A DNA stretch of 43,963 bases from Ruminococcaceae bacterium UBA1767 (GCA_002315505.1 DCGX01000076.1:1-43963), one strand, 5' to 3'. Counted from the stretch's first letter, positions 31,190-38,624 are shown. Numbers and translations are program-made. Notes: generated by a model not told the origin, from the letters alone.

Positions 31190-32182
31190 ATGCGTGACCC
31201 GAGAAGTCTGCGACTTGTATATCTGATTGATATTTTCACTCGTCAGACCGACGAAAATCATACTTTTTCAGCTGTTCAGCTTTGCGAAATGCTCGCAGAA
31301 TACGGTATTCCGTGTGAGAGAAAATCCATCTATCGTGACGTTGAGGATTTGCAGGAATACGGTTTTGACATAGTAAACGTCAGAACACCAAACAGAGGCT
31401 ACTATCTTCGCAATCGTACCTTTGACATTGCCGAGGTAAGACTTCTTACGGATGCTGTTCAGGCGGCAAAATTCATTTCCTCAAAGGACACCAAGTCTTT
31501 GATTTATAAAATCGGCGGACTTGTCAGCGAATATCAGGAGGAAGAAATCCGTAAACAGATTTATGTAAATTCAACCTTCAAGAGCGAAAAGGAAGACCTT
31601 TACGATACTATAAAAACTCTTGACAAGGCAATAAAAACCTGCAGGCAGGTTGAAATTCATTACGCCAAAAGAAAGCTCGAGAAGCGATTTCTTAAGGTTA
31701 GCGAGGGTAAGACCTTTAACGTAAATCCTTATGCCCTGCTCTGGTCAAACGATCATTACTATCTTATCTGCAACAATGACAAATATGACAATCTTATGCA
31801 TCTGCGACTTGACAGAATTATTTCAATCAAGACCACAGACAAGGATGCAAAGCATTTTTCAAAGGTTTCCGAGTACAAGGACAACTTCGATACCGCTGAT
31901 TACTCCAACAAGCTGTTCAATATGTTCTCCGGTGAGCCGGGTGAAATCAAGCTCAGATGCTCAAACACAATCGTGGATGATATTCTCGAAAAATTCGGTG
32001 AGCATATTCCGATGATGATTGACGGAGAAACCCACTTTATAATGAAGGCTACTGTTGAGCTTTCAAACGGACTTGTAAGCTGGATTACTCAGTATGGCTC
32101 CGATATGCAGGTAATCGAGCCAAAGGAATTAAAAAACGCTGTGCGTGACAAGGCGAAGGAAATTCTTTCGTTATATGAATAA
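31190..32182 (+). CDS. WYL-domain transcriptional regulator
   Basis: This 330-residue protein has an N-terminal winged helix (RLVYLIDIFTRQTDENHTFSAVQLCEMLAEYGIPCERKSIYRDVEDL) and a WYL ligand-sensing domain in the second half (VNPYALLWSNDHYYLICNNDKYDNLMHLRLDRI), followed by a WCX-like C-terminal extension. Such proteins bind small ligands or nucleic acid and act as activators or repressors. I chose the ATG at 31190, 7 bases after GAGGTG; the in-frame GTG at 31181 overlaps that site. It lies directly after the GH2 gene, which it may regulate, and is followed by the terminator-like hairpin before spoIIR. Confidence 0.88.
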   Translation: MRDPRSLRLVYLIDIFTRQTDENHTFSAVQLCEMLAEYGIPCERKSIYRDVEDLQEYGFDIVNVRTPNRGYYLRNRTFDIAEVRLLTDAVQAAKFISSKDTKSLIYKIGGLVSEYQEEEIRKQIYVNSTFKSEKEDLYDTIKTLDKAIKTCRQVEIHYAKRKLEKRFLKVSEGKTFNVNPYALLWSNDHYYLICNNDKYDNLMHLRLDRIISIKTTDKDAKHFSKVSEYKDNFDTADYSNKLFNMFSGEPGEIKLRCSNTIVDDILEKFGEHIPMMIDGETHFIMKATVELSNGLVSWITQYGSDMQVIEPKELKNAVRDKAKEILSLYE

Positions 32183-32188
32183 AATTAA

Positions 32189-32236
32189 CATTACAGTCAA
32201 TTATCCTTACAAAGGAGTTGACTGTAATGCTTTTTT
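32189..32236 (+). promoter_or_regulatory. Terminator-like hairpin enclosing the spoIIR ribosome site and start codon
   Basis: CATTACAGTCAA at 32189-32200 and TTGACTGTAATG at 32218-32229 form a perfect 12-bp stem. The 17-base loop contains the Shine-Dalgarno AAAGGAG (32211-32217), and the last three bases of the right arm are the spoIIR ATG. A C plus six Ts follow at once, inside the coding region. It can stop read-through transcripts from the WYL gene and would block initiation on any that pass. Confidence 0.75.
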
Positions 32237-32832
32237 CTTCCAAAATTAAATTGTCTGTTTGTGTTGCGTTGATTGTTTCCGTTCTGTTTTCCGTTATTTC
32301 CTTTGCAAAAACAAGCGAGGAGATACGAAATGACGTACTGAGACTTCACGTTATCGCAAATTCAGATTCCGCCATCGACCAGAATCTGAAGCTTCGTGTG
32401 CGTGACGCACTTCTTCAAAGCGGCAATGAAATCTTTGATGGCACAACCAATGTCGAAAATGCAATTAAAAGAATAACGCCTCAAATCCCCGTTCTTGAGG
32501 AAATTGCACGAAATATAATAAAAGAAAGCGGCTTCGATTATGATGTAAGAATCACTGTCAGCAAGGAATATTTCACTACAAGAACATATGAAGACATCAC
32601 GCTTCCTGCAGGCAAATACCGTGCATTAAGGGTAATAATCGGTTCAGGGAAAGGACATAACTGGTGGTGTGTTATGTTCCCTGCAATGTGTCTTCCTGCT
32701 GCTGAAAGCAGACAAGAAATTGATGATGTGCTGAATAGCAGAGAAACAAAGCTCGTTGAGAAAAACCCGAAATTAGAGCCGAGATTTAAAATTATTGAAA
32801 TAATCGAGCAACTCAAAAAGGACAAAAATTAA
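32227..32832 (+). CDS. spoIIR: Sporulation signalling protein SpoIIR
   Basis: This 201-residue secreted protein has a signal sequence (about 1-27, KLSVCVALIVSVLFSVISFA). The SpoIIR core follows: RNDVLRLHVIANSDSAIDQNLKLRVRDALL near residues 32-61 and GKGHNWWCVMFPAMCLP near 141-157. In Bacillus it is made in the forespore under sigma-F and triggers SpoIIGA to process pro-sigma-E in the mother cell. The ATG at 32227 is 9 bases after AAAGGAG; the in-frame TTG at 32218 is too close to that site. No convincing sigma-F promoter was found by eye. It is downstream of an unrelated regulator and convergent with the ceramidase-like gene. Confidence 0.92.
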   Translation: MLFSSKIKLSVCVALIVSVLFSVISFAKTSEEIRNDVLRLHVIANSDSAIDQNLKLRVRDALLQSGNEIFDGTTNVENAIKRITPQIPVLEEIARNIIKESGFDYDVRITVSKEYFTTRTYEDITLPAGKYRALRVIIGSGKGHNWWCVMFPAMCLPAAESRQEIDDVLNSRETKLVEKNPKLEPRFKIIEIIEQLKKDKN

Positions 32833-32862
32833 CAGCCCTGCTCAAAAAGCAAGGCTGTTAAA
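32829..32862. terminator. Bidirectional terminator between spoIIR and the ceramidase-like gene
   Basis: TTAACAGCC (32829-32837) pairs with GGCTGTTAA (32853-32861); an inner TGCT/AGCA extends it. On the minus strand it is followed by TTTTTGTC, on the plus strand by AAATTT, so termination of the minus gene should be stronger. Confidence 0.8.
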
Positions 32863-32872
32863 AATTTACTGC

Positions 32873-34603
32873 TTATCTCTTGATACCGTTGTAAAGTGTT
32901 TCAAAAGCATTGATTGTTGTTGAACCAACCATATCACCTGCTGCAACGATTTCCTCGTTTACACCGGAAAGAATACTGCTGTAATCGTTATCTTCGAGGA
33001 TATAACCAATCTGGTCATTTGTAAGACCGAATACAAGAAGAGTCTTATCCTTACCGATAATATCCTTAAAGCAAGGATAATCAAAGTCCTCTGCTCTCCA
33101 TGAGTTATCTGCTGTGAGATATCCGCCGTATGCGATTGCAGGCTCAAGCTCACCCGGAATAATTGCAACTGAGATGTCACCAAACTCTGCAAAACCAATT
33201 TCTGTCGGAATCACGATATCGTAGTCCTCATTGTCAACCTTAATTACTGTGTTTGAAAGAGCACCCATTCTGCCTGCAAACTCAAGGATTTCATTTGTAA
33301 CAGGAACATTGTACTCGTCCATTGTGTAGTTAAGCATCGGAGCAACCTCTGTTTCTGTTGCTGTAGAGTTTACAACAAGATTACCGAGTGCTTCACCGTA
33401 AAGTGCAAGCTCTTCAATTCTCTTCAAGCCTTCAGGCATATTAACCGCATCATATTCAGAAGTAATAGCAAGCTCAGCGCCCTGAATTTCGATAAAGTTT
33501 GCGCCTGCTTCGTTGATTACCTTCTCCATGTAATACGGATAGTCGCCTGTAACCTCTGTACCTGCCGCACCATTACCGACACAGTGAATAGCCATATTGC
33601 AAATCCATGTTTCCATGCCGCCGTTATCTGGAACGAAACGAAGTCTGTGAATATCTGTGTCATAAACCATAGGCTCACGCTTGTCATGAATGTATTCTGT
33701 TGCATCAATCTCAGAATAGAGCATCTTACCGCTCTGCATTGAATTAACAGCTTCCTTGATTGCGTTGCTTGTTACCTTATATACATTCTCCATGAAGCTC
33801 TTGTTCTGTCCGTTCATTACTGTGAAGTCTGTACCGAGGTTATTGTTTGCAATGTTAGCCGCAGGATTAGCAAAGAGCATCTTTACAAGGTCACCGTTCA
33901 TACCGAAGGTATCAACACAGCTGTGCTGATGAAGAACTGAGATATTGATGCCGATTATATTCTTTTCCTTTGCAAAATCAGCGAGCACCTTACGAATTCC
34001 TCTTACATCAGTATTTGACATACCGAAGGCATCGAGAACTGCAAATACTACTGTGCCTCTGCCGCTGTTATCATTAACTGCAATTACACGCACTCTCTGG
34101 TCATCGTAAACAGCTGTTGCAGCCTTTGTATCAGGGAAAGAAAGACTTCCGCCTACAAAATGCTCACCATCAAGCTCGTCACCTGTCTGCAATGATGCAC
34201 TCGCATAGCCTAAGTTCCATCTTGCGCCCTGTACAGGTGAGGAAATAAAGCTGTCCATACCCGGGAAGAACATACTGTCGTCGTATGTATCCACAGTGTC
34301 AAAATTAACTGACGGAATAACATAGTTGATTGTGCTGACAATGATATCAATGAGTTTATCAGCGAGAGAATAAAGCACCTTGAGCAACATATCGCCGAGG
34401 TCATCCCATGATGTCGGTATTCTGAGACTGTCAAGATTAAGGTCACCAACAGTGTCAGCAAAAGCATTGATAAGTGCTTCTTCATTCACGACAGTTGACT
34501 GGGCAGACTCAGTTTCTGTAGCAAATGCCTCAGTTGAGAACGAAACTGCGCCTATTGTGAAAACCATTACAACTGACATGATAATCGAAATGATTTTTTT
34601 CAT
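32873..34603 (-). CDS. Secreted neutral/alkaline ceramidase-like protein
   Basis: This 576-residue protein has a signal peptide (MKKIISIIMSVVMVFTIGAV..., cleavage probably after AFA near residue 28). A helical region at about 40-100 precedes a ceramidase-like domain. Matches to that family are VVFAVLDAFGMSN, NISVLHQHSCVD (His225 and His227, in the place of the usual HTHS zinc motif), WICNMAIHCVGN (His340), TGDYPYYMEKVI, the GAELAIT segment at 376-381 where the family usually has GD-S-P, and IIPGELEPAIAYGG. Family enzymes hydrolyse the amide of ceramide. The altered catalytic-loop segment means activity is uncertain. AGGAGG lies 10 bases before the ATG. It is a single-gene unit. Confidence 0.78.
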   Translation of the reverse strand: MKKIISIIMSVVMVFTIGAVSFSTEAFATETESAQSTVVNEEALINAFADTVGDLNLDSLRIPTSWDDLGDMLLKVLYSLADKLIDIIVSTINYVIPSVNFDTVDTYDDSMFFPGMDSFISSPVQGARWNLGYASASLQTGDELDGEHFVGGSLSFPDTKAATAVYDDQRVRVIAVNDNSGRGTVVFAVLDAFGMSNTDVRGIRKVLADFAKEKNIIGINISVLHQHSCVDTFGMNGDLVKMLFANPAANIANNNLGTDFTVMNGQNKSFMENVYKVTSNAIKEAVNSMQSGKMLYSEIDATEYIHDKREPMVYDTDIHRLRFVPDNGGMETWICNMAIHCVGNGAAGTEVTGDYPYYMEKVINEAGANFIEIQGAELAITSEYDAVNMPEGLKRIEELALYGEALGNLVVNSTATETEVAPMLNYTMDEYNVPVTNEILEFAGRMGALSNTVIKVDNEDYDIVIPTEIGFAEFGDISVAIIPGELEPAIAYGGYLTADNSWRAEDFDYPCFKDIIGKDKTLLVFGLTNDQIGYILEDNDYSSILSGVNEEIVAAGDMVGSTTINAFETLYNGIKR

Positions 34604-34634
34604 AATAACACATCCTCCTAAATAAGTATATTAT

Positions 34635-34663
34635 ATATTAACATATTATATAGAATTTTACAA
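34635..34663 (-). promoter_or_regulatory. Probable promoter of the ceramidase-like gene
   Basis: On the minus strand TTGTAA (34658-34663), a 17-bp spacer and TAATAT (34635-34640) lie upstream of the start. The region is very AT-rich and other registers are possible. Confidence 0.45.
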
Positions 34664-34686
34664 CATTTCTTATATTGTGATTACTG

Positions 34687-34709
34687 ACAAAAAACGGAGG
34701 TATTTTTGT
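34687..34709 (+). promoter_or_regulatory. AT-rich hairpin around the ymxH ribosome site
   Basis: ACAAAAA (34687-34693) and TTTTTGT (34703-34709) form a 7-bp stem with the Shine-Dalgarno CGGAGG in the 9-base loop; the ATG follows immediately. The stem is weak and could be chance. Confidence 0.4.
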
Positions 34710-34982
34710 ATGGGTTGCTGTATTGCTGAGTTAAGAAACAAGGACGTTGTCTGCAAATCAAACGGTGTCAGGCTCGGGAACGTGGATGATGTTGAAATTG
34801 ACGTTTCAAGCGGAAGATTGTTGTCAATAATTATTTACGGTAAAAGCAAAATGATGGGCTTCTTCGGCAGATGTGACGACATAATTATTCCATGGTGCGA
34901 TATTGATATAATCGGCTCCGACACCATACTTGTAAATTTCTGCTGTCCGGCACAGCAAAAAAGCAGAGGCTTTCAGCTATAG
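34710..34982 (+). CDS. ymxH: YlmC/YmxH family sporulation-associated PRC-barrel protein
   Basis: This 90-residue protein starts MGCCIAELRNKDVVCKSNGVRLGNVDDVEID, which matches the YlmC/YmxH family: a single PRC-barrel with SGRLLSIIIYGKSKMMGFFGRCDDIIIPWCDIDIIGSDTILV. The family is widespread in endospore formers, often near sigG, but its molecular role is not settled. The many cysteines near both ends are notable. The ATG at 34710 is 9 bases after CGGAGG. It stands alone here, divergent from the ceramidase-like gene and about 23 kb from sigG. Confidence 0.87.
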   Translation: MGCCIAELRNKDVVCKSNGVRLGNVDDVEIDVSSGRLLSIIIYGKSKMMGFFGRCDDIIIPWCDIDIIGSDTILVNFCCPAQQKSRGFQL

Positions 34983-34986
34983 AAAA

Positions 34987-35013
34987 AGGACTGTCGCCAT
35001 TGACGACAGTCCT
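34987..35013. terminator. Bidirectional terminator between ymxH and mscL
   Basis: AGGACTGTCG (34987-34996) pairs perfectly with CGACAGTCCT (35004-35013) over 7 bases. TTTTTCT follows on the minus strand, so it mainly terminates mscL; on the plus strand GAAATATT follows. Confidence 0.85.
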
Positions 35014-35031
35014 GAAATATTATTAAAATAA

Positions 35032-35472
35032 TTATTCCAATTCAGATGTACAATGCGGGCACTTTGTAGCGTCGATTGCGATTTCTGACTTACAGAAAGG
35101 ACAAACCTTTGTTGTTGGCTCTGCAACAGGCTCTTCTTCCTTCTTTCTGAACTTGTCTGAAACCTTGTTGATTGTACGGATGATTGTGAAAATAACAAGT
35201 GCCATGATAAGGAAATTAAGAACTGCAGTAATGAAGTTACCATAGTTAAGAACAGCAGTATTTTCACCCTCGCCGAACTTGTAACAGAGAGTTGTGAAAT
35301 CAACATTACCGAGAATTAAACCGATGAGCGGCATAACGATGTCATCAACAAGTGAATTAACGATAGCCTGGAAGGCACCACCGATGATAACGCCGACTGC
35401 AAGGTCAATTACGTTTCCTCTCATAATGAACTTTTTGAATTCAGCAAAAAAGCCGTTTTCTTTCTTTGCCAT
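35032..35472 (-). CDS. mscL: Large-conductance mechanosensitive channel with C-terminal zinc ribbon
   Basis: This 146-residue protein has the MscL pattern: FKKFIMRGNVIDLAVGVIIGGAFQAIVNSLVDDIVMPLIG forms the N-terminal helix and first membrane helix, a periplasmic loop follows, then the second membrane helix NFITAVLNFLIMALVIFTIIR. After the usual cytoplasmic bundle comes an added zinc ribbon with Cys124, Cys127, Cys138 and Cys141 (CPFCKSEIAIDATKCPHC). MscL opens under membrane tension to relieve osmotic shock. AGGAGG precedes the ATG. It lies 59 bases downstream of the amidase gene on the same strand and may be co-transcribed. Confidence 0.94.
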   Translation of the reverse strand: MAKKENGFFAEFKKFIMRGNVIDLAVGVIIGGAFQAIVNSLVDDIVMPLIGLILGNVDFTTLCYKFGEGENTAVLNYGNFITAVLNFLIMALVIFTIIRTINKVSDKFRKKEEEPVAEPTTKVCPFCKSEIAIDATKCPHCTSELE

Positions 35473-35531
35473 AAATTTTACCTCCTATTATTTTGCAGTT
35501 GCCTGCTTTTTTCCTAATTTTAACACAGATT

Positions 35532-36218
35532 TCAGCTTTTTTCAACATCTTTCGCTATAAAATTCTGTATATTTTTTGCAATTATCTGTGCAATTTCATC
35601 TGTTTTTTCATCAAACGATTTATTATCCTTCTCATTTGTAATAAAACCGACCTCCAGCAGAAGTGACGGCATATTAGTGTTAGCATTTATGTAATAATTT
35701 TCGTTAACGGAATCCCTGTATCCGAGCTTTACTCCCCTGTTTTCAAGACCTGTTATTTTACATATACTCTCCGTCAGAACCTGTGCCAGCTCCTTCTCGT
35801 CACCCTTAGGTGAATTGGAAATCCATGCTTCAATCCCTGTACCTGTTGCGGAGCTGTTTCTGTGAATCGATACAAACAATGAGCAATAGTATTTATTAGC
35901 GATTTTGCATCTTTGCTTCAGTGTTATCTCAGTATCCTCTTTTCGTGTATAAAGCACCTGCACGCCGTTTTCCTTCAGCTTTTCTCCGACAAGTAAGGTC
36001 AGTTTTAAATTATCATCCTTTTCAAGTCTTGTCCCGTCAGTTGATTGTGCACCGTTGTCACCCGCTCCGTGACCTGCATCAAGACAGACAATTGTTTCAT
36101 TTTCAAAATGCTCAGTTACTGCATTTGACATAACCTTAACGGCAAGCATAAAGCTTATAAATACCATCGCTATTGATATTAACATCAGAATATCCGAAAA
36201 TTTAATATGTTTTTTCAA
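35532..36218 (-). CDS. N-acetylmuramoyl-L-alanine amidase (Amidase_3, CwlD-like)
   Basis: This 228-residue protein has an N-terminal membrane anchor or signal segment (about 11-30) and one Amidase_3 domain. Zinc ligands are visible: DAGHGAGDNG with His50, RLEKDDNL with Glu66, and SLFVSIHRNSS. The catalytic Glu is in SLLLEVGFITN. It cleaves the MurNAc-L-Ala bond outside the membrane. Size and architecture resemble the spore-cortex amidase CwlD, which starts muramic-lactam formation, and sporulation genes are near, but general autolysins look similar. The start is a TTG at 36218 behind GGTGAT. It is divergent from the metallophosphoesterase at 36294. Confidence 0.85.
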   Translation of the reverse strand: MKKHIKFSDILMLISIAMVFISFMLAVKVMSNAVTEHFENETIVCLDAGHGAGDNGAQSTDGTRLEKDDNLKLTLLVGEKLKENGVQVLYTRKEDTEITLKQRCKIANKYYCSLFVSIHRNSSATGTGIEAWISNSPKGDEKELAQVLTESICKITGLENRGVKLGYRDSVNENYYINANTNMPSLLLEVGFITNEKDNKSFDEKTDEIAQIIAKNIQNFIAKDVEKS

Positions 36219-36234
36219 AATATCACCGCTTTAC

Positions 36235-36263
36235 TTGACTTTATACTCTAAAAGGATTAAAAT
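36235..36263 (+). promoter_or_regulatory. Sigma-A promoter of the 36294 operon
   Basis: TTGACT at 36235-36240, a 17-bp spacer and TAAAAT at 36258-36263 predict a start near 36270. This lies inside the left arm of the hairpin at 36265-36285. Confidence 0.7.
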
Positions 36264-36264
36264 T

Positions 36265-36285
36265 CTTCTTAATATATTTAAGGAG
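36265..36285 (+). promoter_or_regulatory. Inverted repeat including the ribosome site of the 36294 gene
   Basis: CTTCTTAA (36265-36272) and TTAAGGAG (36278-36285) can form 8 pairs including one T-G, with loop TATAT. The right arm is the Shine-Dalgarno. A transcript from the mapped promoter would lack most of the left arm; only longer read-through RNA would form it. Confidence 0.45.
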
Positions 36286-36293
36286 CTGAAGTT

Positions 36294-37511
36294 ATGTCAG
36301 AAGCATTTAAGCCCGTTGTCAGATTCACCGTTGTCAGTGACATTCATTTAAAGGATTATGAGAGTGTCGAGGATAAAAGATTTGCAAAAGCAATTCAGAA
36401 ATCATACGAAATCGCACAGAACAACGATTTTTATAAAAATCTTGATGCATTTGTAATTGTAGGAGATTTTGCCGATAGCGGAAGCATTGCTCAATATGAA
36501 AAAGCAAAGGCAATTATTGACAGCAACATCGACTCAGAAAAGACACAGGTTATCGCTTCAATAGCCAGCCACGAAACAAACAATCCCGGCGTTGAAGAGG
36601 CATACAGAAGATTTGAAACAATTATGGGTCTTTCAGTTGATACTCATGCTGAAATCAATGGCTTCCATTTTATTTCCGTTTCCCCTTCTCACAAGGTTAA
36701 TTTTGACGACAATAAACAAAAATGGGTTGCCGAAAACCTTGCAAAGGCATCTGAAAAAGACAGCAAAAAGCCGATTTTTGTTTTCCAGCATCCGCACAAT
36801 CAGTGCACGGTTTACGGAAGTATTCTCTGGGGTGAAAGCGAATTGATTCCTATTTATATGAATTATCCGCAGATTATCGACTTCTCAGGTCATTCCCACG
36901 CTCCGATTAACGACCCTCGCTCAATTCATCAGCAGCATTTCACTTCTCTCGGCACAGGTACACTCAGCTACTTCGAGCTTGATGAATTCGATAAAATCAG
37001 TTCAACCTTCCCTGAAAAAGAAAGAGATAAGGCCGCTCAGATGCTCATAGTTGAAGCTGACGCTGAAAACAGAGTTCGAATTTACCCATATGATTTAATC
37101 ACTGACAATTATTTCCCGTATGTCTGGAAAATCGACACTCCGTCAGACACAGCTTCCTTCATCTACACAAACGAAAGATACAGAAATCCTGTTTATCCTT
37201 ATTTTACAGATGATATGAAAATTTCATTCAGTAATGTTACGGAAAACGGATTCACAGTTGAATTTCCACAGGCAAAAATCGACGAGGATTACGTTAACAG
37301 CTATGACATCATTGTAAAAAACAATGCCGGTGATGTTGTTAAATGTTTAAGTATATGGTCTGACTATTATTTTTATGATATGCCGAAAACAAAATCTGCT
37401 GAAATTAACTCTCTGAAGTCAAATAAAGAATATACTGTTGAAATCAGGGCAAACGGCTTCTGGTTTAATTCAAGCAAAAATAATCTTATTGCTAAAATCA
37501 CTACAAAGTGA
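36294..37511 (+). CDS. Metallophosphoesterase with C-terminal beta domain
   Basis: This 405-residue cytoplasmic protein has calcineurin-like motifs: VVSDIHL (Asp16, His18), FVIVGDFADSG, FVFQHPHNQ and DFSGHSHAPIN. The usual GNHE/D motif reads ASHE, with Ser92 in place of Asn. The last 100 residues (FSNVTENGFTVEFPQAKIDEDYVNSYDIIVKNNAG, then SLKSNKEYTVEIRANGF) look like a fibronectin-III-like sandwich. There is no signal peptide. AAGGAG precedes the ATG. The next gene, a PTS EIIC protein, begins 9 bases later, so a sugar- or nucleotide-phosphate substrate is possible but unproven. Confidence 0.85.
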   Translation: MSEAFKPVVRFTVVSDIHLKDYESVEDKRFAKAIQKSYEIAQNNDFYKNLDAFVIVGDFADSGSIAQYEKAKAIIDSNIDSEKTQVIASIASHETNNPGVEEAYRRFETIMGLSVDTHAEINGFHFISVSPSHKVNFDDNKQKWVAENLAKASEKDSKKPIFVFQHPHNQCTVYGSILWGESELIPIYMNYPQIIDFSGHSHAPINDPRSIHQQHFTSLGTGTLSYFELDEFDKISSTFPEKERDKAAQMLIVEADAENRVRIYPYDLITDNYFPYVWKIDTPSDTASFIYTNERYRNPVYPYFTDDMKISFSNVTENGFTVEFPQAKIDEDYVNSYDIIVKNNAGDVVKCLSIWSDYYFYDMPKTKSAEINSLKSNKEYTVEIRANGFWFNSSKNNLIAKITTK

Positions 37512-37520
37512 GGAAAATAA

Positions 37521-38582
37521 ATGAGCAAGGTAAAAGCATTTTTCAAAAGAAAAGACATTGAAATCAGTGCCAAAAGATATGGAATTGATGCTCTCAGTGC
37601 TATGGCACAGGGCTTATTTGCTTCACTTCTTATCGGTACAATTCTTTCAACAATCGGAAATCAATTTTCAATTCAGTGGCTGACAACAATCGGTGGCTTT
37701 GCTTCTGCCGCAAAGGGCTGTGCGATGGCAATCGCTATCGGTTATGCACTCAAGGCTCCGACGCTTGTTCTGTTTTCTCTTGCCGCAGTCGGCTTTGCAG
37801 CTGATGACAAGGGTGGTGCAGGCGGTCCGCTTGCTGTTCTGATAATTGCCGTGATTTCCTGTGAGCTTGGTAAAATTGTCAGCAAAGAAACAAAGCTCGA
37901 CATTCTTGTCACTCCGCTTGTAACAATTCTTTCAGGCTGCGGACTTTCACTTCTGTGTGCACCGTACATCGGAAAAGCGGCAAGTGCTGTCGGCAATGCA
38001 ATAATGTGGGCAACGGAATTGCAGCCGCTTCTTATGGGTATTCTTGTGTCGGTAATCGTCGGAATTGCGCTTACACTTCCTATTTCAAGTGCCGCAATTT
38101 GTGCAGCACTGAGTCTTACAGGTCTTGCAGGCGGTGCGGCTCTTGCAGGCTGTTGTGCACAGATGGTAGGCTTTGCGGTTATGAGCTTTAAAGAAAACAA
38201 ATGGGGCGGTCTTGTTTCACAGGGAATCGGAACAAGTATGCTTCAGATGGGTAACATCGTAAAAAATCCACGTATATGGATTCCGCCGACACTCGCTTCA
38301 GCGATTACAGGCCCTATTGCAACCTGTATTTTCAAGCTCGAAATGAACGGTGCGGCCGTTTCGTCGGGTATGGGTACCTGCGGTCTTGTTGGTCAGATTG
38401 GTGTTTACACAGGCTGGCTCAACGATATCGCAAGCGGTGCAAAAGATGCAATTACTGCCTTTGACTGGATTGGTCTTGTTCTCATCAGCTTCGTTCTCCC
38501 TGCAATTCTTTCTGTTGTTTTCTGCGAAATTCTCCGTAGAATCGGCTGGATTAAGGAAAACGATTTGAAACTTGATATTTAA
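37521..38582 (+). CDS. PTS sugar transporter EIIC-like membrane protein (PTS_EIIC_2 family)
   Basis: This 353-residue protein is Ala/Gly-rich with about eight to ten membrane helices. Typical segments are KRYGIDALSAMAQGLFASLLIGTIL at the start, GFAADDKGGAGGPLAVLIIAVI, TLPISSAAICAALSLTGLAGGAALAGCCAQMVGFAVMSF, and LQMGNIVKNPRIWIPPTLASAITGPIA. These match the stand-alone EIIC-like family found in Firmicutes. No EIIA or EIIB gene lies nearby, so it may use partners encoded elsewhere or transport something else. It is co-transcribed with the metallophosphoesterase and ends at a strong terminator. Confidence 0.87.
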   Translation: MSKVKAFFKRKDIEISAKRYGIDALSAMAQGLFASLLIGTILSTIGNQFSIQWLTTIGGFASAAKGCAMAIAIGYALKAPTLVLFSLAAVGFAADDKGGAGGPLAVLIIAVISCELGKIVSKETKLDILVTPLVTILSGCGLSLLCAPYIGKAASAVGNAIMWATELQPLLMGILVSVIVGIALTLPISSAAICAALSLTGLAGGAALAGCCAQMVGFAVMSFKENKWGGLVSQGIGTSMLQMGNIVKNPRIWIPPTLASAITGPIATCIFKLEMNGAAVSSGMGTCGLVGQIGVYTGWLNDIASGAKDAITAFDWIGLVLISFVLPAILSVVFCEILRRIGWIKENDLKLDI

Positions 38583-38590
38583 TTATGTAG

Positions 38591-38624
38591 GTCATTCTCG
38601 CATTTGAGAATGACTTATTTTTAT
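38591..38624. terminator. Intrinsic terminator after the EIIC gene
   Basis: GTCATTCTC (38591-38599) pairs perfectly with GAGAATGAC (38606-38614) over a 6-base loop, followed by TTATTTTTATA. It also lies just past the stop of the convergent DUF378 gene. Confidence 0.85.

Noticed and set aside
32100..32226. Sigma-F promoter before spoIIR
   Set aside because: GAATAAAAT at 32177-32185 only partly resembles a sigma-F -10, and no matching -35 is at the right distance.
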